Of a stretch of 64,000 bases of DNA, positions 33,391 to 45,799 are shown one piece after another; the first letter of the stretch is position 1, and the number at the start of each line of letters is the position of its first letter. A model generated the notes under the pieces. It was not told where the DNA came from, searched no databases, and saw only the letters and a program-made list of their open reading frames with translations. This DNA is from Miscanthus floridulus (lineage: Eukaryota; Streptophyta; Magnoliopsida; Poales; Poaceae). A program made the position numbers and the translations under genes. The stretch lies in assembly GCF_019320115.1 (NCBI RefSeq), contig NC_089588.1:112378278-112442277 (forward strand), read 5' to 3'.

Positions 33391-34802
33391 TGGTAACACT
33401 AGTCACCGTCCCCAACCTTGCTGTCCCTCTCTATCCCCATATCTCCTCTATTCCGATGGTGGCTAGGGCGAAGGAGGTGGTGCGGTTGCGTAGTGGCAGC
33501 CCCCGCAGCGTGCGCGGGCTCCCCTTTCGACCCCTTCTAGTTGACGCACGCAGGCTCGCCATCCCTCTCTCTTCCTATCTGCTCCCTCCAATAGTGGCAT
33601 GGGAGGTGGAGGTGGCGTGGTCACGCGGAGGCCGCCCCTAGCTTGCGTGGGCTCACCTGCTGCCTCTTGGCCCCTTTTGCGAGGCACACGTGGCCCTCTC
33701 TCCCCATTTATTCTCTCTTCGATGGTGGTGTCGGTGTCTGATGACTGGCAACCTTGTTACGGGGTTACCCAAAACGAGGATTGGTGGGGATCGACGTAAG
33801 CTAAACTCGATGATGAACGCAAGACAACGATTTATATAGGTTTAGGTTGCTGAATAGCGTAATACCCTACATCCTGTGTGGCGTGTTGCCTTGCGTTGGA
33901 TTGCTATGTCTGAAGAAGTTACAAGGGGATGTCCCTGTCTCTCTTTATATAGTCTAGAGGGCATGTGCATAATTTTAGTCCTACTTGGTTACAATAAAAG
34001 AGTTCTAATCCTACTACTGAGATAGACTTTCCGTAAATCCGACTAGGTCGGTCCTTCTTGCCTTGGAGGTCACGCCACCTTATTCTGCGCCTTCTTGGCA
34101 GACCGTGGGCCGGCCCATCTCCTTACCGTGTAGTTAGCCCTATGGGGAACCTTTAGGATCTTGGTCCGTTCGGTGGCTACGGTGGACAATGTGGAGCGGC
34201 CTCGTAGTGGCCAAAGGTGGAGTAGACGTGGTAGGCCGATGGTAGCGCAAGCATGGCATCACAGATGAAGCCCTGCTCTATGCTCATGGCCATTGTCATC
34301 TAGATCTGCGAGACATCGGCTAGATCTATGAGGACAAAACCTGGATCTCAACTTCTCAAGTAAGGATCTCCTATCCTAGATCTTTATTTGCCTAGATATG
34401 CTGCAAGGAAGGAGGGTGGAGGATGGGCTCGACGGTGGCGATGGGATCAACAACGGGCTCGACGATGGATCTGGTCAACGACAATGCGGAAGAGAGCGTG
34501 AGGCACTGGGAGGAGCGGACCCTATGGTGGGCTTGGTATCAGGCTTGTCAGCTAGCCCCATGATGAGGACTAGGCTACATTTTTTTTTCTGATTTCGAGA
34601 GTTAGGCATTGTAGCCCGTCTCAGCATCTTTGATTAACAGAGATCATGTGCCACAGCCTATAGGAAGACAGTGGTGCCGCCTCGGTAAATGCAATTTGCC
34701 GGCTTCTAAAAATCAATATCCTACTAGTGTTAAATCTAGACTCTGATGAAGATATCAAAATAAGCAGCAACCATCTAAAGAAAAAGATACTCTCAAAGAA
34801 GA
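33391..34802 (-). repeat. Probable LTR-retrotransposon LTR fragment, reverse orientation
   Basis: 33765-34120 (GGGTTACCCAAAACGAGG ... CGATTTATATAGGTTTAGG ... AATACCCTACATCCTGTG) is, by recall, of the type seen in reversed LTRs of grass gypsy elements. The minus strand carries a TATATAAA-like box at about 33830-33840. The edges are undefined and no partner LTR is in the window. 34400-34600 is G-rich without a recognised gene. Confidence 0.35.
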
Positions 34803-36013
34803 TGTCACACCCCAAAATTTTCATTTTGGGTTGTGAATAGTTTTCACTGAATAAAATTAATGCTTTTATCATTTTTCTAAAATTTCCAAGATTTAATTAG
34901 GGTATTTGCAATTTATACTGTGAAAATGTAGATTTTTAAATAACTTTTATAATATAATATGAAGGGATGGAGACACTGTTCTGCTGGAACTCTGATGTAA
35001 TTTTGTGTTTAGACCCTCTGGTCATTTTTGTAATATGTAATCACTTTTGTAATAAACACTGCAATGTATCACTTTTGTCGTCGCATGTGTGAATAAACAG
35101 ATCCTAGCATACATGTGATGTGCATTCGGTTGTGTTTTCAAAATCGGGTGTGACAAGGTGGTATGAGAGTTGTGTTGACCGTAGGACGTCAGCCTAGTTA
35201 GCAATGGTCATCTTTTGGAGCTATTTTAGTAAAAACAAAGTCTACTCTCTTGTTGTCTTTCTCCTTGATGCTTTGTTTCAAAGTAAAACTCTTCAACGTA
35301 ACCCCTCGTATCTCCAAGACCAATGGAATGGAGCTGGAGATTCTACTTCGAGAATTGAAGATGTTATGAGGATGAAGATTCAACGTCAACATGAAGAATC
35401 GTCACACTAAAGAAGACTGAAGATTTCAAGATTGTTTTACCCCTATGCCCTTTATAGGAAGGTTTTCACCCCCGAGCGCTTTTACGATAGCAACGATGCT
35501 AAGTTGTGTGCTAGTGTGTTTTCGTCTAAGAACCCTACCATGTTAGTGTGCCCTTGTGCGGTTGAATGTTTTGTTATTATGATCTTAAGTGATTTGGTTC
35601 TTCGTTATGACTGTAGCTTCAGCGAATCTCGGGGCGAGATTCTTGTTAAGGGGTTAGTCTGTCACACCCCAAAAATTTCATTCTGGGTTGTGAATAGTTT
35701 TCACTGAATAAAATTAATGTTTTTATCGTTTTTCTAAAATTTTCAAGATTTAATTAGGGTTTTTGCAATTTATACCGTGAAAAATATAGATTTTTAAATA
35801 ATTTTTATAATATAATATGAAGGGATGGAGACCTGTTTTGCAGGAACTCTGATTTAATTTTGTGTTTAGACCCTCTGATCATTTTTGTAATATGTAATCG
35901 CTTTTGTAATAAACACTGCAATGTATCACTTTTGTCGTCGCATGTATGAATAAACAGATCTTGGCATACATGTGATGTGCATTCGGTTGTGTTTTCAAAA
36001 CTGGGTGTGACAG
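34803..36013 (+). mobile_element. Miniature LTR retrotransposon (TRIM-like), 1.2 kb
   Basis: Two LTRs of about 350-360 bp, 34803-35154 and 35652-36013, begin TGTCACACCCCAAAA and end GGGTGTGACA. They flank an interior of only about 500 bp. TGGTATGAGAGT follows the left LTR and resembles the Met-tRNA primer-binding site TGGTATCAGAGC. The interior (to 35651) has frames up to 91 aa with no domain. It is non-autonomous. The two LTRs differ by a modest number of substitutions and short indels, so the insertion is not very recent. Confidence 0.82.
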
Positions 36014-37213
36014 AAGAGCACTTAGCTTACCACTACTATGGAAAATGGTTACCACTGCTGGGTACATCACTGGCAACTTATATCAATGTCTACTATTTAT
36101 AGCCAATAGTAATAGTGGATTATCACTGCTAGGTAATTTTAAAAGTGAGTGATGCTATCACTATTACACAAATGATTTTTAGCAACAGAGACATTTTTTA
36201 GTAGAGGCAGCTCAATCAAAATTTGTCTAAAAATGGTTCCCTTGTTGGCTCGCCTCTAGAAAACATTTTTAGAGATAACTTGGATTTACAACCTCCTCAA
36301 AAAAATGCTCCTATCTTTAGAGGCGGTTGGATCTGGAGCCGTATCTAAAAATAAGTGCAAGACAAAAAAAATTAGATGAAGACAAACTTCGAGATATACA
36401 ACTTTATAGTGGACACAATTTTCATTTGAAATTATTTAAATCTCGCAACTTTTGTTTGAAGTTCTCACAATTTGGAATTCGATTTTTTTAAATTTTTAAA
36501 TGACCTTAGATGAAGAAATGATCATAACCTAAGGTGTAGATCTTGAAAAGATGTAAAACATTGTAGTTGATAACTCCTTTATTTGAAATAATGGAGGTCC
36601 CAAAATTTAGTTTTAAGTGCTTACAATTTGAAATTCAAATTTTGAAACGACCTCGGATTGAGAAATGACAAAAACATATGTTGTAGATCTCGAAGGCCTA
36701 TATAATTTTGTAGTTGACAACATTTTTATTTAAAGTTATTTATTCAAGGAAAATTATGTTTGAATTTCTTACATTTTAAAATTCAAAATTTTCAAATGAT
36801 CTTGCATGGAGAAATGACCAAAACCAAAGTTGTTGATCTCAACAATATCCTTTCCAGTTCAGACTTTTTTTCATTTGATTTTGCTTAGGGTTCTAAATAT
36901 TTATTTAAAATTTAATAAAGTGAATACGAGGGAATGTTTCTGTCCTTCCGCCATAAGTGGCTTTGAGACGTAGTATTTAGGGTATTTTGAAGAGACTCTT
37001 TATATCTTTCCTAATTTACAGAAATAAAGATTTTAGTGAAAAAATAATTTTTATTGAAATGACTTAAATGATAATTTAGAGAGTAGATTTTACAAAGTCT
37101 CTGGAGATACTCTTAGGAGAAACACGCAAGATCTGAGATCGTGGACTGAAGCCTCCACGGCCGCCTCAAAAGTAGAGATAGCCGCCTCAATAATCTTTTA
37201 CGCATTAGTATGT
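36014..37213. mobile_element. CACTA-like subterminal fragment
   Basis: Carries AGAGGCGG/CCGCCTC motifs in both orientations (about 36200-36350 and 37155-37190). Diverged repeats of TGTAGTTGAYAACTYYTTTATTT and GATCTCGAAGG are related to the 148-bp array at 10.6 kb. A possible terminus CACTATTACAC lies at 36170. No transposase. Boundaries are uncertain. Confidence 0.45.
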
Positions 37214-38230
37214 CACTACAGGTTAAAAGACATCACGGGTGGTGATAAAAGGGCATGGACGCAAAATTTTAGTCCAACACACCACGGACACCGGGGGCTT
37301 GGCGGCAGATGTGGGCGGCATGGTGGCGGCGGTAGCCGGTGGCTGATGCTTTCTTTTCTTTTCTTTTTTTCTCTTGGAAAGGATAATAGGGCCGGATTGC
37401 CTACTGCCTGTTGGCCAAACCGGCAGGGATGTCAGGTTGGCAACCGACGGTGATTATTGATTTTGTAATGGTGTACCAACAGCAGGTGCCACGAGTGAGA
37501 TTTCACCAATTTTTTTAAGCCTATAATCTGAAAATTAAAGGTAGACCCTATCCCAGAGTCACAATAACAAAGCCGTACAATTTTCTTGACCCGTTGTTTT
37601 TGAGAAAATTTACATGGGCACATCAGTAAGTAACAGCGGCACTGAGAAAATGAAAAGGTAGAATGATTTTACACACATAATTCATGTACTCATTTTTTAG
37701 ATAACGGATAAAATCTGACTTCGAGACATTTCAAAGAAAAGGCATCAGTCCAAATCATTATATAAATGCTTACCGACTCCATGCACTAAGCTTAACAGTA
37801 AACGTTAATAGAAAAAAAGGCCAACAATGGATCCAAAAAGGTCGATCGTCCTTGACACTAAGCAGGATTCATCTATTCATAGGGTCAGTTCGGAGTCATC
37901 CTGTAATGGTAATGATTGCATATAACCAAAAATCTATTATCCAGTCAATGGTGATGATTGCAGAAACATAGGAGAGAAGGTTGAACGAAAGCAGAGAAGC
38001 GAGATGCAAAAGTTGTACCCAGCATATCTTTATCTTTTCTTGCAGACATATAAAAAGTTGACCAGTTTGCATGGATTTCAGTGGTAATTTTTTTTTTTTT
38101 TGAAAAACAAGATCTCAGTCGTATTTGGGCATTTGGCGATCGGCAAATATAAACATCTGTATTCTGGTCCAGTCCGCATTCATCTGAAATTAAGAAGAAA
38201 GAAGGAAATTAAGGTCAGAAGAAAGGGGAA
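37214..38230. other. Intergenic, possible second CACTA terminus
   Basis: CACTACAGGTTAAAAGACAT at 37214 looks like a CACTA terminal repeat start. The remainder, including a pyrimidine run at 37350-37373, shows no gene. Confidence 0.3.
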
Positions 38231-38471
38231 CGGATCGGTGGTCTTCCTCTTCCGAGCACTCTGGCTCGTGGTGCGGCATGCATGTTCGCCTGCCATGCTC
38301 CTCCTCGTCTTGGACATGCGGTGACTGCTGGTCTCGGTGATCTTCGCGAGCTCCATTGGAGGCTGCCGGCGATGGTGCTACCCTTGGACGCCATAGTTGT
38401 GATGAAGACCTCCTCATGCTCTGGCGGCCACTGCTGATTCTGGTGCCAGCAGTGCTATGCTACGGTGACTG

Positions 38472-41117
38472 GTGATCTTGCCCCCATCCCCTCCCCTTAG
38501 CGTGTCTCTCTGTCTTGCCTTGTGCCCTGTCCATGGTACGGTGGACTCGCCGCCGTCTGCATCGGAGCTCCCCGGGCTCTCCTTCCGCCCTGGGCTTTTG
38601 GTTCAGTCTGATATTTGGGACCGAATGCAAAGGCCGATTTCTTGGCTGGTCCTTGGGGCTTCATCCTTTGCCCTGGTTGTCGCCTTTGGCAGGTGCAAAT
38701 TCAAGCTTACTCCTGAGTCGGTCAGCCTAATCCTGCAGACCACCATTGGGGGCTCTGCTCCTCACTTCAAAGTCTCATTGCTTCAGGATCGTTCCTTCAA
38801 GTTTTTTGTTTCATCAAAACCCGTGGGTTTGTTCATTCATAGCTTGCTGTCTTTTGATTGTGAACTCTATTCGCTTTCCTTCCATCTGTAGGGCAATGGT
38901 GGCCCAAATTGGCGAAAAGGGTTCCCCCTCTTCCAAGAAGAAGAGAGGCTCTCATGGCGCCCTGCTCAGAAGAAAGCTCCCAAAACCTTCGCGGAGGCGG
39001 TCAAGTCTGCTCCTCTTTCAGGAGCCAATGCTGAACCCATTGGTAAACCTAAGATTTCAAATTCCTTGCTCAACCGCCTCCACTTCCCTCGGCGCTCGGT
39101 CTTCGATCGGCTCGATGCTTTCAAAGCTGTATCTTCCTCCACGAAGCGTGCTCACGCTGCCCAGGCTCCAAGGCGTGCAGACGCTGTCCAGGCCTCTGTC
39201 GTCTGTCCTCGATGCTTAATGGCCGGTCATCCGCGAGTCAAATGCCGTCGACCTATTAGGTGCCGCGCGTGCATGGGTTGGGGCCACACCGAAGCTAATT
39301 GCAAATCTTCTCTGCAGCCCGCTCAGGAACAACAATCTGAGGTCTTTAAGGGCAAGATGGCTGTGTCCCCTGGTTTAGGCTGGTTTAAATTGATGTCGGA
39401 CAGCCCGTCCGCCTCAAGCCCACCAAAATTTAATAGCTTTCGGGATTTCTTCTCCAATGAACCAACTAGGGCCTGCAGGGAGACCGTGCCGTCTCTTCAT
39501 GTCCCTTGGCCTTGGGAGCTCAAGGCAACGCAGCGGCCTAGGCCCAATAGCAACCCCGACCCAACTTTATTTGATGCCATTGAGACGGCCCTCGAACCTA
39601 CTTCTTGGACGCTTCATAACCCCTCGTCTTCCTTCCGTACCTCCACCGGCGCTGTCACGAAGGAAGCAGAAAACCCCTCTCACCTGATACAGTGCCACTC
39701 GCTCTCTGCTGCGCAAGCGCCTTCAAGCTCCCCCGACATGTGGCACCAGCGCGCCGACCCAGCTCCGTTTGCTCCTGAAGGAATGCACTATGAAGAAGTC
39801 CCAAATCGGGTGTTCATGGTTAGAGCCGTGGCGCCGACGATCAATGAGGACCTCGCCATCGCCATCATCGATCCTCTTCCGGGTAACGCCCTCAACTTTG
39901 GTGCTATCAGAGGAGTCATTAGAGATTTTCTTTAGCTCGAAAAGAGGGTTGCTCTTCGTGATATTCAGCCTTCAAACCTGGGTCAAGCTTCGGTTCGTTT
40001 TGGTCGTGCTTATGATCGGGATACCCTCATTAGAGAAAGCCCACATCAGTTCGACAGTATCAATATCTCTTTTGTTAAGCATGATGAAGGGCGCAACTGG
40101 CGCAGAGCTGAATTCAACCATGAATGTTGGTTGATGTTGCTGGGGTTTCCTAGTGACTACTGTTCAGAAAGGCATATTCAGAGTGCTTTGGGTGAGTTCG
40201 TCAGGGTTCTTCTTTGGGAAAAAGATGATAGGCTCCTTTGTCGGTTGATGGTTAGAGCAAGAGTCACTGACATTCAAAAGGTGCCCCAGTTCATTGTGTA
40301 TTCTGACCCTGATACCGTTGATGATGATTCCTAGACTATACAGTGTGAGGTTATGCGGCATCACCAACAGGCAGAAGGCCCCCCAGACGAGGACCCAATC
40401 CCAGAAGATATTGACATGGAAGCCGGGGTGCCCTTTGACTTGTTTGGATTGGGCCAGCCAGTGAATGGACTGCGGGGTCAAGCACAAGAAAACCAGCAAG
40501 AATAGCAGAATAATTGGGATCTCTGGCCAGCAGAACTTCCAGCACAGCAACAACCAGTGCAACAAGCTCAACTCATGAACCTCAATGACCCAACTGTCAA
40601 TGATCAGGATGAAGGATTGGACATGAATCATCCACCTCTAGATCAGGACCTTCATGCAGTCATCATGCACCCTGTACTGCCAGATGATGGGCTGTTTATT
40701 GAACTCAATGACCTGCAAAACAACATGGTTGAGCAACACCTTTTGCAGCTAGAAAATGAAGTCTACATGATGGAACCAGCACTAGAAGAGGTTGAGCTCG
40801 TGCAACTGTCAGATGATCTTCACCAGGGAATGATTAATGAGCCTCCAGTGGCCCCTGCACCCCCTGTCAACTGGATAGTGGATGAAATTCCTTTGGATCA
40901 GTTGGTTGGACCAGGAGAGGAAGGCTTTCCCGAACAGATAGAACAAGATCACCCTCAGGGGCAGGAGATCAATATGGATGTTCAGGATGAAGAACAGGAT
41001 GGGGAGCAGCCTCAGTTACAGGAACAGAATATGCAGATGCACATTGGATACATGTTCAACCCCACGTTTGGCCCAGATCCTGCCTTCCTAGAATGGGAAA
41101 GATCCAAGAATGAGTAA
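38472..41117 (+). pseudogene. LINE ORF1 (nucleic-acid-binding protein), four in-frame TAG stops
   Basis: One continuous frame from about 38472 to TAA at 41115, about 880 codons, broken only by TAG codons at 38889, 39933, 40332 and 40503. An N-terminal part of about 140 residues is followed by a basic linker (AQKKAPKTFAEAVKSAP). A tandem zinc-knuckle region follows at about 39205-39310 (CPRCLMAGHPRVKC and CRACMGWGHTEANC). The C-terminal part is acidic and Gln-rich (about 40350-41110). Such ORF1 proteins package element RNA. The absence of frameshifts over 2.6 kb is notable for an element with four stops. Confidence 0.85.
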
Positions 41118-42009
41118 GCTGCAGAGCTTTTGGCTTCCTTCTTTTCTAAAGCTAACCCAAATAGCCTTCATATTAAAATTCCTTCTCAATGGGCCCAATT
41201 TTTCACTGTGCTACTTTTGTCCCCCAATAACTTCTCCAGGGCCAAAGATTTTTTGTCTTCCAATGCCACCTCTTGTCTAAATTTGAACAATGAAACCATT
41301 GATTTTTTTTCTGCCACCAAAATGTCCTTCTGACAATGCCTTGCCTTGTCCTAACAACACTGATGTTTCAGCTCTGAACAATGACGCTGGAAACAAGCAG
41401 ATCCATCAGGAGGAAAGCTTGTCTATAAACTTAAACATCACTCCTTCAAAAAAGAGTACAAGCAGAAGGGACACCCCTGTGGTGGATAGTGCTCTTAGAA
41501 GGAGCACCAGGCTTAAAGAAGTAAGCAATGGCTTCAAACCAAACTCCTGCTCAAGCAAAAAATGCTTAGCATGTTCCCCCAACCCTCCTTCAATTCCCAT
41601 CCATTCCATTCAAACCATTGCCACTAAAATCTGTGATTTGAAACAGGATGAGGTGTCAGAAGAGGTCCTACTCAAGAAGAGAAGGCAGGCAATCCCCATA
41701 GCTCCCAAGAGAGGCAACAATGTCTCGGGCAGTCAGATCCAGGGAGTGAAGGTTGCAAATGGTGACCAGAAGCCAGGGAAGTACCAGGTGGAAGAATGAG
41801 GGCTCCCCACCTGAAGCAACAACAATTAAGAAAAGAATGCAGCTTTTGCTAATGCTATCAGATAGGCTTAATTCAGTTTCAATGCTCATTTTGCCAGTTG
41901 TAATGAGTAAACTAAATTTGTCTCAGTTAAGTTCATCAGATCTAAGGTTGTACTATTGGTGGGGTCAGACCACTAAAGAACCTAAGTTTCAGTCTTATGC
42001 TGTTACATC

Positions 42010-44671
42010 ATGAATCAAGGTCATGAAAGAATCTGGAATGTTCTGAGTTGGAATGTGAGGGGTATAAATTCCCCCTCTAAGTGGAATGTTATCAGGGATA
42101 AGATCACTGAAACTGCATGTGACATTGTCTACTTTCAGGAAACAAAGAAAGAAACCCTTGATTTAGCCTTTTTAAAAAATGTATGCCCCTCTTGGATCGA
42201 CGCTTTTGAATTCCTTCCTTCAATAAGGGCATCCGGTGGGCTACTAGTGGCTTGGAAAAGCTCCTTATTTAAAGGAGAACTAGTTTTCAGTAATGAGTAT
42301 GCCATTTCGGTTGAATTCAACTCACAGCACAATGACAGTTGCTGGCTTTTGACAAATGTTTATGCACCCTGTCAAGCAGAGGATAAGTTAGCTTTCCTGG
42401 AATGGCTGAAAAGTATTCAGATGCCTGACAATATGGATTGGCTGATTCTGGGAGATTTCAATTTGATAAGAAGACCAGAAAACAGAAACAAGGAGGGAGG
42501 AAATATAATGGAAATGTTTCTTTTTAATGAGGCAATCAGTGCTTTGGGCCTAAATGAAATTGCCCTTCAAGGAAGAAAGTATACTTGGTCCAATAAACAG
42601 GCCTCTCCTCTTTTAGAAAAACTTGACTGGGCCTTTACCTCCAACTCTTGGCTTCTCTCCTACCTTGATACTTCTCTCTCTGCCCTTGACATGACCCCTT
42701 CAGACCACTGTCCTTGTGTGGTTAAAATTTCTAGCCATATTCCTAAAAGTGCCATTTTCAGATTTGAGAACTATTGGCTTAAACATGAAAGCTTTGTCAA
42801 TATTGTTAATCAGGGGTGGTCCATCAATACTGCAAACCAAGACTGTGCAAAGATTATAACTGCTAAATTCAAAAATTTAAGGAAATTGATAAAAGATTGG
42901 TGAGAATGACTGTCCAACCTGAAAATAGTCATCTCCAATATCAATAATGTTCTCCTTTTCTTAGATGTTCTGAAAGAATATAGACATCTAACTCTTGCAG
43001 AATGGAATTTCAGAGAAATAATTAAGAAAAAACTAAATGATCTCCTTGATCAGCAGAAGACATACTGGAAACAAAGAGGTGCAGTTAAATGGGTCAAGCT
43101 GGGGGACACTAACACTAAATTCTTTCATGCTAATGCCTCAATCAGACTTAGAGGCAACCTGATTAAGATGCTTGTTTCTGACCAGGGTGTCACTCTCCAT
43201 TCTCATCATGATAAAGAAACTGCTATTTGGCATGAATTTAAAGAAAGGCTTGCTACCTCTAACTTTGATGCTTTCACCATTTACCCCTCTGCTTTTGTCC
43301 ATGCCCATGATAACCTTGAATTTCTTGAAAATCCTTTCCACCCTCAGGAAATTGATGATATTGTTAAAAGCCTCCCAAATGATAAGTCTCCTGGTCCTGA
43401 TGGCTTCAATAATGAATTTATAAAATCTTGCTGGCAAACCATCAAAGGGGACTTCTATAATCTTTGTAATGCTTTCCATCAAGGATCTCTATGCCTGAAA
43501 AGCATTAACAAATCCTTCATCACTCTCATTCCAAAAGTGGAAGCTCCAGCAACTGTGTCTGACTTCAGGCCTATTTCTTTACTCAATACCTCTTTCAAAC
43601 TCATCACCATGCTCCTTACCAACAGACTTCAAACTGTCATCACCAAGCTAGTTCACACCAACCAATATGGATTCATCAGATCTAGAACCATTCAAGATTG
43701 CCTTGGGTGGGCCTTTGAATACCTGCACCTTTGCCACCACTCAAAGAAAGAAATCATAATTCTCAAACTTGACTTTGAGAAAGCCTTTGATAGAATTGAG
43801 CACCAAGCCATGCTGACACTAATGGAATTTCAAGGTTTTGGTCAAACCTGGATCAATTGGATGAAACAAATCTTCTCATCAGCCACTTCAGCAGTGCTGC
43901 TCAATGACTTGTCTATTCTGGAAGGACAATTGGGCTGGACAATGCCTAGAAGCCACCTACCCAGAACTCTTCTCCTTTGCCAAGAAGAGAGACATATCAG
44001 TAGCTGAAGCCAATGCACATGATGATTTAACCCAGATGTTTTACTTACCAGTCTCAGAGATGGCCTATAATCAGTTACAAGCTCTGAACCAGACAGTATC
44101 TGACACACACATCAGTGAGGACAAGGACATTTGGCAATATAGTTGGGGTAAAAACTTCTCATCTTCCAGAGCTTACAAGATAATGATGGGTCACACACAA
44201 CATCACACTTCCATCTAGTGGATTTGGAAGACACCTTGTCAGCTCAAGCACAAGTTGTTCTTCTGGCTCGTGCTCAAAGACAGACTCAGCACAAGAAACA
44301 TTCTTAGGAGGAGAAACATGTTCTTACCTTCATATAACTGTGTGCTCTGTGGTCTGGAAACTGAAGAAACAGTTCAACATCTGTTCCTGCAATGCCAATT
44401 TGCAAAAGAATGCTGGCACATTTTGCAGATTCACATTCCATCTGATGTTGATTTTCCAGAAGTCATGCACTTTCTGAGGGATGCCCTTCAATCTCAGTTC
44501 TACATGGCTGCCATCATTCTTATGAGCTGGGCTATTTGGACTTCACGCAGTGCTTGCATTTTCAATGGCTTGGTGCCATCAGTTGATTACAGCAGATCAA
44601 CCTTTTACAGAGATAGAGTCAGCACAAGGCACTCACAATTGTTTGATCAATGGCTCCACTTGATATCTTAG
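42010..44671 (+). pseudogene. LINE ORF2 (endonuclease and reverse transcriptase), deleted in RT
   Basis: Begins at the ATG at 42010. Apurinic-type endonuclease at about 42025-42740 with WNVLSWNVRGIN, DIVYFQETK, LILGDFNLIRR and SDHCPCVV. Two TGA stops at 42901 and 42907. RT fingers and palm start at 43370-43900 ([65 protein letters not shown]). At about 43900 the frame jumps to the C-terminal region ([10 protein letters not shown]), so the YADD segment and thumb are missing. The C-terminal zinc-binding-like part (CVLCGLETEETVQHLFLQC) reads at 44300-44400. TAG at 44216, TAG stop at 44669. Confidence 0.88.
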
Positions 44672-44681
44672 TTGTTGTTCT

Positions 44682-45799
44682 CACTACCGGAATGCCCAGT
44701 TTTGCCGTGCTCCACGGCACACGGCGAAGCCCAAAAAACACTTGGCAAAGCCTTTGCTGAGTGTTACACTCGGTAAACAGCACACGGCGTACACAGTGCC
44801 GGCAAAAGTTTCTTTGCCGAGTGTTTTTTTATCGAGCACTCGGCAAAGACTTTGCCGAGTGCTAAAACCGACGCTCGGCAAAAAAAAAAGCAACGTGACG
44901 GCGCGAATACGGTCACGGCGCATTTGCCGAATTTCTAACGGCATGGGCACTCGGCAAACATACCCTATTTGCCGAGTGTCCATGGGAAAAAACCTCGGCA
45001 AACATGCCTTGTTTGCCGAGTGTCGCAGCTGTGACACTCGGCAAAGACTGGCCATTTTAGGCCCAGAATGTACAGATTTTAGTCTCTTTGCCGAGTGTCA
45101 CAGCCCATACACTCAACAAAGATAGCCATTTTACGCCCAGAATGTATAGATTTTTGTCACGTGTCCTCTTTGCCGAGTGTATTTAGCATGGCCCTCGGCA
45201 AATAGGTCTTTTGCCACCAGTGTAACACTCGGTAAAGCTACCATGTATATCCAGTTTATTTGGTTCGGTCACATATAACGTACCACACTCAAATGAACAT
45301 TACATCCATCATAGATAGTTCATAATAAGCATCACAGACAATTCATATATATATATCGACAACACATAAATACAAATAAACTTCAGAATCACAAGTAGGT
45401 TCATTCAAAATCACAAATGCAAATAAAATTCAGATTCGCAAGTAAGTTTGTTCACAGTCGCTCTCCAGGCTCATCAGAAATGCAAATAAACGTAGTCACT
45501 GTGACCACGGTGACCACTATGACCACGGTCGGTCATAAGGCTCATTCGATGCCGCAGATTGGAAATAGAGCAACATGAAAGCACATATATATGTAGAGTA
45601 GACTATGAAATTAAGCATAGTAACATGGAACCACATTTTTTGTCTACTCATTATAATTTCATTTAGCGGAAGATAGCATGGATCATTAAGTTTTAAATTT
45701 ATAAAATTAGCAGCGATCAAATAATTTGGATTCAACAAAAGACATTAAGCTATCTGATTGATCAAGGGATGTCATGATATTAACATCAAGCCTTCTCTA
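44682..45799 (+). mobile_element. CACTA (En/Spm) left-end fragment
   Basis: Terminal repeat CACTACCGGAATGCC at 44682. It is followed by about a dozen GCCGAGTGT/ACTCGGCAAA subterminal repeats to about 45240, then AT-rich element interior. There is no transposase and no opposite terminus. The terminus lies immediately after LINE ORF2, so it inserted in the LINE 3' region. The right part ends where LTR-like sequence starts at 45800. Confidence 0.82.

Larger units (their letters stand above)
38231..44681 (+). mobile_element. L1-clade LINE, decayed and internally deleted
   Basis: The order is a 5' region (start approximate), ORF1 with a CCHC knuckle, then ORF2 with an endonuclease, a partial reverse transcriptase and a C-terminal zf-RVT-like domain. 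This is the standard plant L1 arrangement. The 3' untranslated region and poly(A) are absent because a CACTA terminus begins about 10 bp after the ORF2 stop. The RT palm carrying the catalytic YADD is deleted. No target duplication can be defined. Confidence 0.88.
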
